The notes below the pieces were generated by a model. It saw only the letters and a program-made list of their open reading frames with translations. It was not told the DNA's origin and made no database searches. A program made the translations under genes and the position numbers. A DNA stretch of 24,989 bases, taken from positions 1-24,989 of the IMG/VR virus record IMGVR_UViG_3300043446_001054; one strand, written 5' to 3'. Below are positions 11,125-18,034 of this stretch, piece by piece. Position 1 is the first letter of the stretch; every line of letters starts with the position of its first letter. This DNA is from a virus.

Positions 11125-11471
11125 TTATCTAACCCTTCTGTGTGATCTACTGGTGTAGGAGCAGTAGCCAAACTACCGCAATTTGCACATTCCATATCAA
11201 GGAAATATGTAGCTATTTCATTTTCATAAAAAATTACTTTTACATTAAATATATTACATCCACATGGACAAACATGTGTTGGAGCACCTCTAAGATCCAT
11301 AGCATTATCATAATTTTCTGGTCTTAAGTTAACTATGTCGCCCAATTCTTCATCCTGTTCATCTTCTTCTTTATCAAAAACTACTATAGTATGTTTGTCT
11401 AGGAAGTCTCTTATTAATCCTACTGTAATTAGTCCAAACAGTAGGGCGGCTAAACGATTCAGCCACTTCAT
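11121..11471 (-). CDS. Membrane-anchored zinc-ribbon phage protein, 116 aa
   Basis: Residues 5-20 (NRLAALLFGLITVGLI) are a probable membrane anchor, followed by an acidic linker. A zinc-ribbon module has CPCGCN at about 68-73 and CANCGS at about 94-99, and the tail ATAPTPVDH is a phrase I recall from conserved phage proteins without the membrane segment. Having both anchor and ribbon is less usual. Leaderless promoter: TTTACA-N18-TATAAT-N6-ATG. Function unknown. Confidence 0.7.
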   Translation of the reverse strand: MKWLNRLAALLFGLITVGLIRDFLDKHTIVVFDKEEDEQDEELGDIVNLRPENYDNAMDLRGAPTHVCPCGCNIFNVKVIFYENEIATYFLDMECANCGSLATAPTPVDHTEGLDN

Positions 11472-11477
11472 ACTACT

Positions 11478-11507
11478 ATTATACCTCTATACCTCTATGA
11501 TTGTAAA
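11478..11507 (-). promoter_or_regulatory. Leaderless promoter within the end of the upstream gene
   Basis: TTTACA (11507-11502), 18-base spacer, TATAAT (11483-11478), 6 bases to ATG 11471. The -35 lies in the last codons of the Ntn-hydrolase gene. Confidence 0.75.
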
Positions 11508-12053
11508 GGGGCCTCTTACGCTCATAATGAACTTGGCCGCTGATTCTAACGCCATTCTAACACGTTTACGTGGAGTTTTAACTGCGCTTGTAGAAAATAA
11601 AGATCCTAATGCTACCTGTTGTCCGCTACCTTCCGCCAAGTAATCTACATCAACTTCAGATACATGATAATCAACATCCATTGTGAATATACGACCAGTA
11701 TTTTGAACTGCAATAATTATAATTCCGCCTTCATCGCCATCTTCTGTATTTTGTCCAAATCTTCCATATCCGTGTTCTTGATAAGCTTCTTTAACTGACT
11801 CAACAAATTTAGTACGCATAAACTTATCTAAATTTTTAAATCCTGCTGTTGGTTTATAAATTGGTGGCGTCCAATTGTATTGTAAAATTTGACCCATTCT
11901 AAAAGAATCAACAAAACCTATACCAAACTGACCCACTTTAAAAACTTTTGGATCTGTTGTTTGTAGGATTAAACCAGACTTTTCGTCAGATGCTGCGGAG
12001 TCTCCGCCGAGCACGACTTTATTTCCTACAGATAGGGCTACTATACAGGTCAT
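11487..12053 (-). CDS. Proteasome/HslV-like Ntn hydrolase
   Basis: A 188-residue protein beginning M-T-C-I-V-A. Once Met is removed, Thr1 would be the N-terminal nucleophile. Asp17 (in VVLGGDSAAS) and lysines at 35 and 38 of the mature numbering (TTDPKVFKV, near the usual Lys33) reproduce the HslV/proteasome beta catalytic layout, and GIGFVDSFRMG follows as in that fold. Length is normal for a beta subunit without propeptide. No unfoldase partner is encoded nearby, so it may act alone, self-assemble or use host ATPases. Actinobacteria commonly have a proteasome, so capture from a host is possible. Leaderless promoter upstream. Confidence 0.75.
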   Translation of the reverse strand: MTCIVALSVGNKVVLGGDSAASDEKSGLILQTTDPKVFKVGQFGIGFVDSFRMGQILQYNWTPPIYKPTAGFKNLDKFMRTKFVESVKEAYQEHGYGRFGQNTEDGDEGGIIIIAVQNTGRIFTMDVDYHVSEVDVDYLAEGSGQQVALGSLFSTSAVKTPRKRVRMALESAAKFIMSVRGPFTIIEV

Positions 12054-12060
12054 ATACCCT

Positions 12061-12089
12061 ATTGTACTATTTCTAATATTCCGAGTCTA
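12061..12089 (-). promoter_or_regulatory. Leaderless promoter of the Ntn-hydrolase gene
   Basis: TAGACT (12089-12084), 17-base spacer, TACAAT (12066-12061), 7 bases to ATG 12053; no ribosome binding site. The -35 lies inside the end of the upstream gene. Confidence 0.6.
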
Positions 12090-12381
12090 CATCCCTTAAT
12101 TCAATAATATTAAGCTGGACCAAAGCATTTTCTAATTCGGATTTAACCTGAATTAATTCCTGGATAGAATTATAATATTTATCCTTCCAGTCAGTTAATT
12201 CCTTTTCAAGCTGGTATAGGGCTATTTTGAGGTCTTTTATCTCTAATTTAAGATGATCCTGTTCCCGTTCAGCCTGCCGTCTTTTTTCTCTTTTAGCCTC
12301 TTTTAAGCCTGCTACAATTGCAGTTCCCATGCCAGAAAAAACGGCAGCCAATAAAGCAATTGTGATTGAGGTATAATCCAT
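12073..12381 (-). CDS. Single-pass membrane protein with long coiled coil, 102 aa
   Basis: Residues 6-25 (ITIALLAAVFSGMGTAIVAG) form one membrane helix, followed by a basic stretch (KEAKREKRRQ) that would stay inside, and a coiled coil to residue 95. The layout resembles small phage membrane proteins such as accessory holins or Rz-like proteins, but no specific family is recognised and the lysis genes lie elsewhere (14964-16341). TATAAT (12396-12391) ends 9 bases before ATG 12381. Confidence 0.65.
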   Translation of the reverse strand: MDYTSITIALLAAVFSGMGTAIVAGLKEAKREKRRQAEREQDHLKLEIKDLKIALYQLEKELTDWKDKYYNSIQELIQVKSELENALVQLNIIELRDVDSEY

Positions 12382-12390
12382 AATAAATTA

Positions 12391-12396
12391 ATTATA
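12391..12396 (-). promoter_or_regulatory. -10 box close to the start codon
   Basis: TATAAT on the minus strand, 9 bases before ATG 12381. The -35 is not convincing. It belongs to the leaderless-type set, with slightly longer spacing. Confidence 0.45.
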
Positions 12397-12409
12397 CCGT
12401 AAAATGGGC

Positions 12410-12646
12410 TTAAACTAATAGTTCAGATGCGGATATTTCATTTCCAATATACCGCTTTTTAAGAACAAATTCTCTGACTGCATCTGCTCCGTTTGATCTT
12501 CCCGCCAAAATAATTAACCAGCGTGGCTCAAGTTTTGCATCTATACACGATTCGCACATTAACAAATTAATTGGAAGCAAAGAAGATTTCTTTGCATTTA
12601 ATTTATGCTTACTTTTATTACAACTGTAGCATAATATCTTATCCAT
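12410..12646 (-). CDS. Conserved phage zinc-finger-like protein, 78 aa
   Basis: A 78-residue protein with CYSC (residues 6-9) and CESC (31-34) forming a four-cysteine zinc site, followed by WLIILAGRSNGADAVREF, a block I associate with conserved small phage proteins. Function unknown. Ribosome binding site GAGGAAA; 8-base overlap with the upstream gene. A 28-base gap with no terminator separates it from the next leaderless promoter. Confidence 0.7.
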   Translation of the reverse strand: MDKILCYSCNKSKHKLNAKKSSLLPINLLMCESCIDAKLEPRWLIILAGRSNGADAVREFVLKKRYIGNEISASELLV

Positions 12647-12839
12647 TATTTTCCTCTACATGATGAAATACGATTTCGTCTACTATAGCGAACTCGTCAT
12701 TTTCTAGCAATTCTTCGTAATCTATTCCCTCTTTGGTATACTTTACCATTGATGCAAAAGCTCCAAGTTTATCAACGGTGCCATATAATTTTTCTTCATA
12801 AATATATACAACATTAATTATCTCATAAAACTCTTGCAC
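12639..12839 (-). CDS. Hypothetical protein, 66 aa (GTG start)
   Basis: A 66-residue acidic protein, beta-rich then helical (VVYIYEEKLYGTVDKLGAFA). Starts at GTG 12839 with AAGGGG 6 bases before, overlapping the upstream gene by 17 bases. No motif recognised. Confidence 0.6.
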   Translation of the reverse strand: MQEFYEIINVVYIYEEKLYGTVDKLGAFASMVKYTKEGIDYEELLENDEFAIVDEIVFHHVEENNG

Positions 12840-13143
12840 TTGGAACCCCTTCTAACTCACATCTTACACCAAATGATTCTATTACTTTTTTAACTTTATC
12901 AACATAAGCAATTGCTTCTTCTTTTTTGATTCCATCTAATTGTAAAAAATTATCTTCGTATAATCTGATCGCTAGAAAGTCTGGATACATTGCTATATCC
13001 ATTAAAAGCATTCCAGGTTTTTTTAATTCTCTGATCTTTTTTTTCATTTCTGCATTGTAAAATACAGGTTTATTTGGTTCACCAGTCCATTGATTAATTC
13101 CATATTTAAAATGTTTATCGTCGTAAAAATGGTTAGATGACAC
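12823..13143 (-). CDS. Hypothetical protein next to whiB, 106 aa (GTG start)
   Basis: A 106-residue alpha/beta protein with KKPGMLLMDIAMYPDFLAIR in the centre and a C-terminal EAIAYVDKVKKVIESFGVRC. GTG 13143 has AAGGAG 5 bases upstream and overlaps the WhiB gene by 11 bases, so the two are translated together. The function is unknown; close coupling hints that it acts with WhiB. Confidence 0.65.
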   Translation of the reverse strand: MSSNHFYDDKHFKYGINQWTGEPNKPVFYNAEMKKKIRELKKPGMLLMDIAMYPDFLAIRLYEDNFLQLDGIKKEEAIAYVDKVKKVIESFGVRCELEGVPSARVL

Positions 13144-13444
13144 CTTTACTCCTTAACTTTTTCCAAGTTTCTGGTGTTTTGTGTAAATTTTTTGATTTAT
13201 CGATCTCTCCAGAAGATAAATAAACTCCACCCCAAACACCATACTCTGAATTGTCTACTCCAGACTGATAACACATTTTCATTACTGGACATGCCATACA
13301 TGCGTTATCAACACTTTTTGCTATATTAGTATCTACTTCATATTTATCATAAAATAGATTTGTGTCCATTCCACGACATATTGATAGATGCCACCAATCA
13401 AAATCTTCTGTATCTACACCTAAATCATTTAAAATATTTGACAT
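13133..13444 (-). CDS. whiB: WhiB-family iron-sulphur transcription regulator
   Basis: A 103-residue protein with the four WhiB cysteines C23, C49, C52 and C58 (C-x25-C-x2-C-x5-C) and the turn EYGVWGGVY at about 67-75. WhiB proteins bind a [4Fe-4S] cluster, contact the primary sigma factor and steer transcription; they are confined to actinobacteria and their phages. Phage versions such as WhiBTM4 are known to interfere with host WhiB2 function and septation. The basic end (TPETWKKLRSKG) is short compared with host proteins. It overlaps both neighbours, and the start lacks a strong ribosome binding site, so coupling is likely. Confidence 0.92.
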   Translation of the reverse strand: MSNILNDLGVDTEDFDWWHLSICRGMDTNLFYDKYEVDTNIAKSVDNACMACPVMKMCYQSGVDNSEYGVWGGVYLSSGEIDKSKNLHKTPETWKKLRSKGVI

Positions 13445-13658
13445 ACTTTATAGGTAGCTTCCATACTCCATTTTCGTTAACAGCTATTCTTTCAGCTATT
13501 CCCCATGAATTCTTTCGAAACATGCCGTTTTTGCTTGTATATCCATTTATGTTTTTACTCCATATTAAAAGATCATAATTTTCCCAAAAAGAATTTATTT
13601 TTTCTGACTGGGCTTTCTTTATGAAGATTTCTACACCTTGTAAATTTAGGTTTAACAT
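13425..13658 (-). CDS. Conserved phage hypothetical protein upstream of whiB, 77 aa
   Basis: A 77-residue basic protein with SFWENYDLLIWSKNINGYTS and a C-terminal NGVWKLPIKYVKYFK, a conserved-looking block I believe recurs in related phages. AAAAAGGAAA before ATG 13658 is the ribosome binding site. First gene after the strong promoter at 13700-13729 and 20 bases overlapped with whiB, so it heads the whiB operon. Confidence 0.7.
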   Translation of the reverse strand: MLNLNLQGVEIFIKKAQSEKINSFWENYDLLIWSKNINGYTSKNGMFRKNSWGIAERIAVNENGVWKLPIKYVKYFK

Positions 13659-13678
13659 TTTCCTTTTTATAGACTAAA

Positions 13679-13720
13679 CCGCAGCATCCCAATATATATA
13701 TTATACAGGAATTGCTGCGG
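13679..13720. repeat. Inverted repeat embracing a promoter (terminator or operator)
   Basis: CCGCAGCA (13679-13686) and TGCTGCGG (13713-13720) form a perfect 8-bp inverted repeat with a 26-base AT-rich gap that holds the -10 box. For read-through from 13733 it could form a terminator stem, followed by TTTAG; for the promoter it could be an operator. Confidence 0.5.
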
Positions 13721-13729
13721 CTATGTCAA
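13700..13729 (-). promoter_or_regulatory. Strong promoter for the whiB operon
   Basis: TTGACA (13729-13724), 18-base spacer, TATAAT (13705-13700). The spacer ends in ATTCCTG, resembling half of the operator-like palindrome in the rightward arm. The leader to ATG 13658 is about 35 bases. Confidence 0.85.
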
Positions 13730-13732
13730 TAT

Positions 13733-14821
13733 TTATTTCCAGTTTTCTGGAATCATATCTGATGCGCCTAGTGCCTTTGCACGACGCTTAATATGTGCTT
13801 TTACCTTTGGATCCGCTCCTCCACGACCCCAAGAACGAATTGCATTCATAAGGTCTGTGCGATTAGCTATTGGATATGATCCATCTGGCATAGCTTTTCC
13901 TTCTTCTGCCATGCGACGGCGTTGATCAGCGGAGAATTTGCGCTTAACTAAATCATATGGATCTAAGTTATTAAATAAAGATTTCTTTATTTTTGGCTCC
14001 TCAACAGTTTCTGTTGCTTCGTGTGCTTTTTCTACTGGGACACAATTTGGAACCATCCGTCCATTTTTTTCTTTCATGCCAACCTGTTTGTAACCAGACC
14101 AACATGCCTTAGTTATATTATCCCATTTATCTTCGTCTTCATTATCTGACTCGTAATCTTGCCCGTCAGTTGATTTAGATACTGGCCAATTTGTTTCATT
14201 TTTCATTGGGTCTCCAACTGGGGCTGGGTTTGATTCGTTGGCATCCTCTGATTCCATTTCTGGAGCCTCGGTTTTACCTTCCATATCATCTTCTTCTGGA
14301 ACCTCAATCATTCCCTCAATAGCTTCCATTAAATGCTCAATTACCATTCCTAATTGTTCTTTTGTAATTTCTGGGCGAAGAGCCTTTATAATTTCTTCGT
14401 CATCATCAATTTCAACAACTGTATCCGCTGGATTTACTACATCGTCCAACATATCTTTAATCTCTTCTACTAGCTCATCTTGTGTATATGATTTCTTCAT
14501 ATTTTTTTCTCTTTCCACAATCTTTCTAGACCAAGAGAAACCAGCGTCGCCGCCCCAGGCATCCCACATAATTCGACCATTACTGGGATTAGAAGTATTA
14601 TTAAAATCCTTACCTTTTTTGTCTACTTCATGTCTGGAAAAGAAGGAATACATACGTTTAACGGTAGACAAACTTAATGTCTCACCTCGTGCAAGTTGCC
14701 CTGCACGAGTCCAGCCTACTGCGGTTCCAGCACCTTTTGCTTTTCCTTGTTCTTTCCAACGAATAGCTCTTTTAGCTGCCGCCTTCATACCAGCGGTGGG
14801 CGTGTATCCTTCTTTAGCCAT
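13733..14821 (-). CDS. Virion-morphogenesis-type multidomain protein
   Basis: A 362-residue protein. The first 100 residues (GMKAAAKRAIRWKEQGKAKG, then STVKRMYSFFSRHEVDKKG and WGGDAGFSWSR) form a basic module, and the last 65 (FSADQRRRMAEEGKAMPDGS, then SWGRGGADPKVKAHIKRRA and IPENW) form another. Both recur in phage prohead-protease, portal or capsid-assembly polyproteins. Between them lies a very acidic linker (about 120-240), and a YKQVGMKEKNGRMVPNC motif stands near 245-261. No protease active site is evident, so I call it assembly-associated only. ATG 14821 is preferred over GTG 14824 for the AAGGAG spacing. Confidence 0.6.
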   Translation of the reverse strand: MAKEGYTPTAGMKAAAKRAIRWKEQGKAKGAGTAVGWTRAGQLARGETLSLSTVKRMYSFFSRHEVDKKGKDFNNTSNPSNGRIMWDAWGGDAGFSWSRKIVEREKNMKKSYTQDELVEEIKDMLDDVVNPADTVVEIDDDEEIIKALRPEITKEQLGMVIEHLMEAIEGMIEVPEEDDMEGKTEAPEMESEDANESNPAPVGDPMKNETNWPVSKSTDGQDYESDNEDEDKWDNITKACWSGYKQVGMKEKNGRMVPNCVPVEKAHEATETVEEPKIKKSLFNNLDPYDLVKRKFSADQRRRMAEEGKAMPDGSYPIANRTDLMNAIRSWGRGGADPKVKAHIKRRAKALGASDMIPENWK

Positions 14822-14964
14822 CACTTCTCCTTAACATTAACGACCTTGACTGATTTTACCTCATCATCAATGCCGAATATATCGTTCAAATAATCTACAG
14901 CGTCATTCTCGTCAAATGCCTGTACTTCTGCGTCTATCTCTAATTTTACCTTATAAGTCTTCAT
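14821..14964 (-). CDS. Small DpnD/PcfM-like protein, 47 aa
   Basis: From ATG 14964 to TGA 14821: 47 residues, MKTYKVKLEIDAEVQAFDEN then DAVDYLNDIFGIDDEVKSVK. The strand, turn, DENDA-helix, strand pattern resembles small DpnD/PcfM-like domains and the N-terminus of the 2988-3239 product. It is joined by TAATG to the endolysin and by TGATG to the next gene. Function unknown. Confidence 0.6.
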   Translation of the reverse strand: MKTYKVKLEIDAEVQAFDENDAVDYLNDIFGIDDEVKSVKVVNVKEK

Positions 14965-15467
14965 TATGCTTTAAATTTAGGACGTCCAAATCCAACAATT
15001 GAAATCATTACACCTTTTTTATTTTTCTTATAGGCACGAAGTTGCTTGCATACTTCTCCACCATTTCTCTGGCTACCCTTTTTATTTGAAGAAGTGTTGC
15101 CTTCAATACACCATACAGTTCCATCTTCATTATCTTTAACCACAATACCTACGTGACTAATACGGTCAACACCGTCCGCAGGAAAATCAAAATATGCAAT
15201 ATCTCCTGGCTCTGGATCTGCCAAATCTCCGTCAATCCATGAACCTTTTTTCTTAAATGCTGCTGCTCCTGCTGGGCAGTAAACAGTATTTGGAACTTTA
15301 ACTCCTGCTTCATTAGCACACCACATTACGAATGATCCGCACCATGGCTGGAAATTAGCTTTTGTAAATTTGCCATATTTAGTTTCGTTATCTTTTGGAC
15401 CTTCTACAGTACCAACTTCTGCAGTTGCTACTTCAATAAGTCTTGCTGCTGTACCCTGTTCTGCCAT
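14964..15467 (-). CDS. CHAP-domain endolysin
   Basis: A 167-residue single-domain enzyme. Cys43 in FQPWCGSFVMW, His105 in RISHVGIV and Glu122-Gly-Asn in CIEGNTSS reproduce the Cys/His/Glu(Asn) active site of CHAP amidase/peptidases that cut the peptide part of peptidoglycan. There is no signal peptide, so it needs a holin to reach the wall. There is also no separate cell-wall-binding domain; the basic C-terminus may do that work. It lies 2 bases after a two-helix membrane protein, the likely holin. AAGGA is the ribosome binding site. A virion-associated lysin is an alternative. Confidence 0.85.
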   Translation of the reverse strand: MAEQGTAARLIEVATAEVGTVEGPKDNETKYGKFTKANFQPWCGSFVMWCANEAGVKVPNTVYCPAGAAAFKKKGSWIDGDLADPEPGDIAYFDFPADGVDRISHVGIVVKDNEDGTVWCIEGNTSSNKKGSQRNGGEVCKQLRAYKKNKKGVMISIVGFGRPKFKA

Positions 15468-15469
15468 GA

Positions 15470-15913
15470 TTAATCCTTATCCCATTCTTCATCAACTTCA
15501 TGCTCATCTGGAACCTGTGCAGGATCCTTTGCAGCTCTACGTGCTGCAGCATCATCGATTTCGATCTGCATTTTCTTTTCTGCTAAATCAATTTCAGATT
15601 CAAGTTTTTTGTCTGCTTGTGTATTCTTAGCGTCAATTTCTTTATTATCCATTTGTGCCTTCATAATATCTTTAGCACCAGATTGACCAATTAATAAACC
15701 TGCAAGAGTTCCCGTAATAAATGTTGCTACACTACCAAGGACGTTAAAAAACATTTTATCATTTTCTGATTGTGCTCCAATTGGTTGAGTTACAAACAAT
15801 AGACCGTACAGAATTCCTATAGCGGTTAAAAATAAAATAGAACCAAGTGTGATTCCTAAAATAAATTTTAATCTAGCATCTAAATCTTGTGGAGTTAATC
15901 TTTCTTTAGCCAT
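15470..15913 (-). CDS. Holin-like two-helix membrane protein with coiled-coil tail
   Basis: A 147-residue protein with membrane helices at about 16-41 (FILGITLGSILFLTAIGILY) and 56-76 (GSVATFITGTLAGLLIG), then an amphipathic acidic coiled coil from about 85 onward. Two membrane helices and a charged tail immediately upstream of the endolysin is a standard holin arrangement. The tail is longer than in most class II holins. GAAGG precedes the ATG; 8-base overlap with the lipoprotein gene. Confidence 0.65.
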   Translation of the reverse strand: MAKERLTPQDLDARLKFILGITLGSILFLTAIGILYGLLFVTQPIGAQSENDKMFFNVLGSVATFITGTLAGLLIGQSGAKDIMKAQMDNKEIDAKNTQADKKLESEIDLAEKKMQIEIDDAAARRAAKDPAQVPDEHEVDEEWDKD

Positions 15914-16127
15914 TTTTTACCTTCGTCTTTTGGTACTCATCCCATACCGTTTTGCCAACCAAATCTCTAGAACATGTTCCGCTTGTTTCGCAAATTGGAG
16001 GATTACATTCTGGCTTTTCCCAATTAGCAGAATCTTGGCATTCATAACGATAGCCGCCATCATAATTACACGATGTAACCGTAACGACTAGTATTAAACT
16101 AATTAATGAGGCACCTAATTTTCTCAT
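15906..16127 (-). CDS. Small secreted lipoprotein, leaderless
   Basis: A 73-residue protein starting at ATG 16127. Residues 1-20 are a lipoprotein signal (MRKLGASLISLILVVTVTSC) with lipobox V-T-S-C and Cys20 as the lipidation site, followed by a short domain with five more cysteines (YECQ, PEC, PPICETSGTCS). The longer frame to 16178 is rejected because TGCTATAAT (16142-16134) ends 6 bases before ATG 16127, making this a leaderless start, and because the signal peptide begins here. It sits between membrane genes in the lysis cluster. In a Gram-positive host a spanin is not needed, so its role may be envelope or superinfection related. Confidence 0.7.
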   Translation of the reverse strand: MRKLGASLISLILVVTVTSCNYDGGYRYECQDSANWEKPECNPPICETSGTCSRDLVGKTVWDEYQKTKVKNG

Positions 16128-16133
16128 GCCTCT

Positions 16134-16142
16134 ATTATAGCA
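16134..16142 (-). promoter_or_regulatory. Extended -10 promoter, leaderless
   Basis: TGC-TATAAT (16142-16134), 6 bases before ATG 16127. It shares its sequence through AGAGG-(A/C)-ATGAG with the promoter before 6756. Confidence 0.65.
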
Positions 16143-16143
16143 T

Positions 16144-16341
16144 TTAGTCTTCTTCTTTTCGAAGGGGTATTGTGGCAAGCCAAATAATAGTTGCCGCTAC
16201 TGTGGCCACTCCTACTACCTGCTGGGCAGTTCCAGTAAGTGTTAACCAGGCTATAAAAAATCCAAGGAGGGTCCAGACTTGAGCAATACTCTCTTTAACT
16301 GCCTCCCATAGATAATTTAGGATACCTTTAATTATTTTCAT
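16144..16341 (-). CDS. Small membrane protein of the lysis cluster, 65 aa
   Basis: A 65-residue protein with hydrophobic segments at about 21-35 (VWTLLGFFIAWLTL) and 41-58 (VVGVATVAATIIWLA), and the ending IPLRKEED. It could be a second holin or antiholin; conserved phrases such as LTGTAQQVVG look familiar from phage membrane proteins. AAGGAGG is the ribosome binding site, and TAATG links it to the secreted gene upstream. Confidence 0.65.
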   Translation of the reverse strand: MKIIKGILNYLWEAVKESIAQVWTLLGFFIAWLTLTGTAQQVVGVATVAATIIWLATIPLRKEED

Positions 16342-17984
16342 TATATCCTCCTTGTCATGGCAGCAGCCACAATATTTGATGCAATAATTACTGGCACAAT
16401 TACTTCCTGTGCTTTTTCTCTTTGATCATCTGTCATATCCTTACCCCATTCGGAAGGGCTAAATACTTTTTCTAAATCTATATTAGTTAATGCTTTTATT
16501 GGATCAGATAAAAATTGTTCTGTTTGAGCTTCTGTAATAGCGTCTGCTACAGTGTATGGCATAGGGGCATTTATATTTTCTTTTGCCTTTTCAGAAAATG
16601 TAGCAATAGCTATTGCAACTGCTGGATTATCTTTTGCTGTTTCTGCAAGTATTTCTATTTCATTACTTTTTACGCCAAAATCTTTTGCAACTTCGGATTT
16701 TGCCTCATTTGTCAATGCCAATAATGTATTTCCAATTGCAGCCATTTGTTCTGATGTTAATTTAACTAATTTATTATCTTTACTAGTTAAATTAGCAATA
16801 ACTCTACTAAGGTCTTCTGTGGTTCCCTTGCCTTTTTCTGGAACTAATTCTGTGATAGCATTGTCTGATGATTCTTTCGAAGGTTCAACAGGAGTTAAAT
16901 CTGGTTCAGGAGTTGGCTCTGGATCTATATCCGATGGCAGAGGTGAAGGCTCTGGTGAAGGCTCAACAGTTTGCTCTGGCTCAGGGCTTGGTTCTGGCGT
17001 CGGTTCATTTGTGGTTTCAGAATTTGGAGTTGGAGTGGGATCGCTTGGTTCAGTTTGCCCTTCTCCATCAGGAAATCTAGGATCTTCTGGAGTAACTATC
17101 TCTGGTTCAACAACTATTACATTTGAATCATTGGTTGGTTCTGGTGTTGGTTGTATCGTTGGCTCTGGTGAAGGTTCAGATGTTGGTTCTGGATCTACTA
17201 CTGGTTCCACAACAACCTCATTACTTGCCGCAGCTATTGCATTTGCAATTAATGATGCTGTAACTCTTGCCTCTTCTTGAAATGCTATTTGTTCTTGCGT
17301 AGGTCCAGTAGGAGTTGGTGTAGGTTCTGCAATTGGTTCAGCGCTTAGGCTTGGCATAGGCTGTCCTGCAGTAATTTGTGTTGCACCCCATTCTTCAAGA
17401 GAAACTATAGATCCGTCATGAAGTCTCACACCAGTTCTAAGGTTAGGATATTCTGGTCCTTGATAACTATATGCTACAGAAATACCACCAGTATTTGTAA
17501 TAGCAACAATAATATTAATATTACTTGGAGTTGGCGTATTCCATTGTCCAAATGGAATAACTTCAAGATCTAATTGGAAACCGCCTTCAGAATAAGATAT
17601 ATTTAAGGTATCACGTGCATTATACCATCCAGAAACCCAGTCCATAGAATATAAAGAAATAGATGGCGTAGATGGATAAGTCCAATATGTTCCATCTGGC
17701 TGACCAAATGTAATTACTGAATTTGTTGTAGCATAAATATTAGAATATTGAACACCGTCAAATGTAATTGTTGTTGCTATAGGTATTTGATATGAAGTGT
17801 CATCCCCACCACAGGTGTCCATTGTATGAACTGTAGGCTCTTCATCGCCTTCATATGCCGCCGCTATTGCTTGAGACTGTATGTAATTAACACAGTCTGC
17901 GTATGCATTTTGTGGAACGAGAAATAGCCATCCAAATCCAAGAATGGCGGCTAAAGACAATCTCCATATTTTTGTTCCAGTCAA
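16341..17984 (-). CDS. Large secreted protein with PEPT-repeat linker (TTG start)
   Basis: A 547-residue protein. Residues 1-29 are a signal peptide (LSLAAILGFGWLFLVPQNAYA). Residues 30-215 are a beta-rich domain (TTITFDGVQYSNIYATTNSV near 72-91) that resembles surface-adhesion or carbohydrate-binding folds. Residues about 218-375 are a Pro/Glu/Thr/Ser linker with PTPEPSPEP repeats. Residues 390-547 are a helical domain that ends SEWGKDMTDDQREKAQEV and a hydrophobic stretch. The start is TTG 17984 with AAGGAG 7 bases before; no ATG fits the signal peptide. It may be a virion surface or secreted adhesin. It is coupled by TAATG to the membrane gene downstream. Confidence 0.7.
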   Translation of the reverse strand: MTGTKIWRLSLAAILGFGWLFLVPQNAYADCVNYIQSQAIAAAYEGDEEPTVHTMDTCGGDDTSYQIPIATTITFDGVQYSNIYATTNSVITFGQPDGTYWTYPSTPSISLYSMDWVSGWYNARDTLNISYSEGGFQLDLEVIPFGQWNTPTPSNINIIVAITNTGGISVAYSYQGPEYPNLRTGVRLHDGSIVSLEEWGATQITAGQPMPSLSAEPIAEPTPTPTGPTQEQIAFQEEARVTASLIANAIAAASNEVVVEPVVDPEPTSEPSPEPTIQPTPEPTNDSNVIVVEPEIVTPEDPRFPDGEGQTEPSDPTPTPNSETTNEPTPEPSPEPEQTVEPSPEPSPLPSDIDPEPTPEPDLTPVEPSKESSDNAITELVPEKGKGTTEDLSRVIANLTSKDNKLVKLTSEQMAAIGNTLLALTNEAKSEVAKDFGVKSNEIEILAETAKDNPAVAIAIATFSEKAKENINAPMPYTVADAITEAQTEQFLSDPIKALTNIDLEKVFSPSEWGKDMTDDQREKAQEVIVPVIIASNIVAAAMTRRI

Positions 17985-17994
17985 CTAAGTACTC

Positions 17995-18017
17995 CTTGTT
18001 ACATCTTTTGTAACAAG
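17995..18017 (-). promoter_or_regulatory. Leader hairpin before the PEPT-repeat gene
   Basis: On the minus strand CTTGTTAC (18017-18010), 7-base loop, GTAACAAG (18002-17995), a perfect 8-bp stem. The 3' arm overlaps the first bases of the AAGGAG ribosome binding site, so folding could limit translation in read-through RNA. RNA made from the -10 at 18021 would start inside the stem and escape it. Confidence 0.45.
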
Positions 18018-18020
18018 TTA

Positions 18021-18029
18021 ATTATAACA
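18021..18029 (-). promoter_or_regulatory. Extended -10 promoter of the PEPT-repeat gene
   Basis: TGT-TATAAT (18029-18021) in the gap after the FmdB-like gene, about 35 bases before TTG 17984. No convincing -35. Confidence 0.55.
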
Positions 18030-18034
18030 TGTAA

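Noticed and set aside
14238-14834. Plus-strand 198-codon Ser-rich ORF
   Set aside because: Antisense of the acidic linker of the 13733-14821 gene (Glu and Asp codons read backwards as Ser and Phe); no start signals.
16128-16178. Upstream extension of the lipoprotein gene to 16178
   Set aside because: The extension would put 17 charged residues before a clean lipoprotein signal and would run through the extended -10 box at 16134-16142.
16552-17280. Plus-strand 242-codon ORF, Gly/Ser-repetitive
   Set aside because: Antisense shadow of the Pro/Glu/Thr repeats of the minus-strand secreted gene; its GS repeats are simply the complement of PEPT codons.
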